A model generated the notes under the pieces. That model did not search any database and had not been told where the DNA came from. It saw nothing but the letters and a program-made list of their open reading frames with translations. Below are positions 13,948-15,568 of a stretch of 15,568 nt of DNA, one piece after another (position 1 is the stretch's first letter; every line of letters starts with the position of its first letter). The translations under genes and the position numbers were made by a program. The DNA is from Pseudomonadota bacterium (GTDB lineage: Bacteria; Pseudomonadota; Gammaproteobacteria; UBA1113): NCBI GenBank assembly GCA_021782065.1, contig JAJXVQ010000015.1, positions 1 to 15,568 on the forward strand, written 5' to 3'.

Positions 13948-15543
13948 CTAATCCTGCAAATAACTCTTTTCAAAATCTATAAAAGAACCTCTAAAGTCAT
14001 GCAAGCCCTTACTGTGCGACAGCGATAATACACGATTCACAATCTGAGCCATGAAATCGCGATCGTGGCTCACTAAAATAACGGTACCGCTAAAATGGTG
14101 CAAAGCATTGGCTAAGGCCGTTTTGGCTTCAATATCCAAGTGATTGGTGGGTTCGTCTAAAATCAAAATATTGGCGTGTTCTAACATGATTTTGGCCAAT
14201 AATAAGCGTGCAGCTTCACCCCCGCTTAGGGTTAAAATATCTTTTTCCACATCATCTTTAGGAAATAACACTTGCCCTAGGACCTTACGCACCTGCTGTT
14301 CTGTAGCCGTGCTAATTTGTTGTGTTAACCAATCCAATACCCGCATCGATTCATTCAACAATTCATGGTGATCTTGTGAGAAATAACTGATATGGGTTTC
14401 GTAACCCCAGTCGTATTGACCGCTGTCCTGCAGTATAAGATGTTGCAGGATCTTAATTAAGGTCGATTTACCAACGCCATTTTCACCGACTATAGCAATC
14501 TTTTCGCCTCTCGCCACATTAAAGCTCAGTCTATTAAATAGTTTTTTATCTTGATATGATTTACCCAATTCTTTGACTTGCAAAGTAACTTTTCCCGAGG
14601 AACGTTTAGGTTTAAACTGAAAAGAAGGATGCGCGCGCGAGGAATGTTTGATATCGGGGATTTCCAATTTCTCAATCATTTTAATCCGCGATTGCGCCTG
14701 TTTGGCTTTGGATGCTTTACTCTTGAATTTATCTACAAACTGCTGCATGGCAGCAATTTTCTGCTCTACGCTTTTTTTAGCTTGCAACCGTTGTTCTTCT
14801 ATGAGTTTTTTCTCTGCCAAGAATTTATCGTATTGCCCGCTGTATTGATTTATTTCACCATAATCTATATCTAAAATATAATCGGCTAAGCGATTAATGA
14901 AACGTACGTCGTGTGAAATCACCAATACTAAACCTTTAAATTCATTATTCAAATATTTTTCCAGCCAATTGATGGAAATTAAATCCAAGTGATTGGTGGG
15001 TTCATCCAGTAATAAAAGGTCGGGCTCTTGAAATAAAGTTTGTGCCAACAATACCCGCAACTTATAGCCGCCGGATAATGCATTCAATGGCTTTTGATGA
15101 TACTCGCTTTCAATGCCTAGTCCTATCAATAATTTCTCCGCCATGGCATACGCCGCATAGCCATCCAAATGCGCAATGGTGTCTTCTAGGCGGCTTAACT
15201 TATTTACCACAGCATCGGTCCAATCTTGAGAAGCTAATAATTTTTCTTTTTCTTCCAAAGCCTGCCATAATTTAGGTTTGCCTTGTAATACTATATCGGT
15301 GATAGGGGTATGCTCATAACGGAATTGGTCTTGCTTCAACCAGCCTACAGAGACTTCTTTAGGAATAGAAATACTGCCCGAAATAGGTGTTTCTTCGCCC
15401 GTGATGAGCTTAAATAAAGTTGATTTACCTGTGCCATTGGCCCCGACCACGGCATAATGTTTTTGCGCGTCTAGATAGAGATTTACGTCGTAAAACAGTA
15501 ACTTCTCGCCAAATGACATACTGAGTTGTTGTAATGAAATCAT
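13948..15543 (-). CDS. ybiT: YbiT-like ABC-F family ATPase
   Basis: A soluble ribosome-associated ATPase of the ABC-F class, 531 residues, nearly the length of E. coli YbiT (530) and shorter than Uup, YheS or EttA. Two ABC domains lack membrane parts. Domain 1 has GANGTGKST at 34-42, LSGGYKLR near 154 and LLLLDEPTNHLD near 176. The linker (about 240-300) is a charged helical hairpin (EQKIAAMQQFVDKFKSKASKAKQ in part) that enters the ribosomal E site in this family. Domain 2 has GENGVGKST, LSGGEAAR and ILILDEPTNHLD. These proteins act on translating ribosomes, and the exact YbiT role is unsettled. The ATG at 15541-15543 gives MISLQQLSMSF, the expected start, though no ribosome site is clear. 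It converges on the ankyrin gene with only 23 bases between stops and no obvious terminator. Confidence 0.92.
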   Translation of the reverse strand: MISLQQLSMSFGEKLLFYDVNLYLDAQKHYAVVGANGTGKSTLFKLITGEETPISGSISIPKEVSVGWLKQDQFRYEHTPITDIVLQGKPKLWQALEEKEKLLASQDWTDAVVNKLSRLEDTIAHLDGYAAYAMAEKLLIGLGIESEYHQKPLNALSGGYKLRVLLAQTLFQEPDLLLLDEPTNHLDLISINWLEKYLNNEFKGLVLVISHDVRFINRLADYILDIDYGEINQYSGQYDKFLAEKKLIEEQRLQAKKSVEQKIAAMQQFVDKFKSKASKAKQAQSRIKMIEKLEIPDIKHSSRAHPSFQFKPKRSSGKVTLQVKELGKSYQDKKLFNRLSFNVARGEKIAIVGENGVGKSTLIKILQHLILQDSGQYDWGYETHISYFSQDHHELLNESMRVLDWLTQQISTATEQQVRKVLGQVLFPKDDVEKDILTLSGGEAARLLLAKIMLEHANILILDEPTNHLDIEAKTALANALHHFSGTVILVSHDRDFMAQIVNRVLSLSHSKGLHDFRGSFIDFEKSYLQD

Positions 15544-15568
15544 AACATGATCGCTAATAATGAAAGGA

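Noticed and set aside
14144..14371. Plus-strand open frames within 14144-15275 as possible genes
   Set aside because: They are antisense shadows of the well-supported ABC-F gene, with no ribosome sites and implausible composition.

Overview
The window reads as chromosomal DNA of an AT-leaning gammaproteobacterium. Four things point to the order Legionellales or a relative: an intact feoABC operon with a Fur-box-like site, a leucine dehydrogenase fused by operon to a branched-chain-type 2-oxoacid dehydrogenase, a YbiT-type ABC-F ATPase, and an ankyrin-repeat protein of the sort common in host-associated members of that order. This placement is inference from gene content, not a database match. 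Coding density is high, and most starts have a good Shine-Dalgarno sequence.

Layout from left to right. The first 136 bases hold the tail of an unrecognised gene. A perfect 21-bp inverted repeat follows, then an SDR-type nucleotide-sugar-epimerase-like gene (TIGR01777/YfcH) whose 3' end overlaps tail-to-tail with a small DUF378 membrane protein gene. A 0.4-kb intergenic region ends in a Fur-box-like site and promoter that drive feoA-feoB-feoC (ferrous iron uptake, each junction an ATGA overlap). Next are a convergent YpsA/LOG-like 'putative molybdenum carrier' gene and a broken piece of a response-regulator receiver domain, which lies divergently at its 5' edge.

The centre (5606-9917) is a compact four-gene operon: leucine dehydrogenase, then E1-alpha, E1-beta and E2 of a 2-oxoacid dehydrogenase complex. 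Together these would deaminate Leu/Ile/Val to 2-oxoacids and convert them to branched acyl-CoAs, which could feed energy metabolism or prime branched-chain fatty acids. E3 (lipoamide dehydrogenase) is not encoded here and must come from elsewhere.

Between E2 and the next operon lies a 164-bp element with 10-bp terminal inverted repeats, exactly bracketed by an 8-bp direct repeat. It is a MITE-like non-autonomous transposon inserted just after the E2 stop codon. Then come metN and an unusual single gene encoding a methionine-type permease (MetI) fused to its own substrate-binding protein (MetQ). The right end has an ankyrin-repeat gene with its own promoter and, convergent to it, a ybiT-like ABC-F gene.

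I did not find a CRISPR array, phage module, tRNA or rRNA, or a clearly new multi-gene system. The most interesting items are the MITE, the MetI-MetQ fusion, the receiver-domain wreckage next to the YpsA-like gene, the altered active-site motifs in E2 and E1-alpha, and the candidate ankyrin effector.
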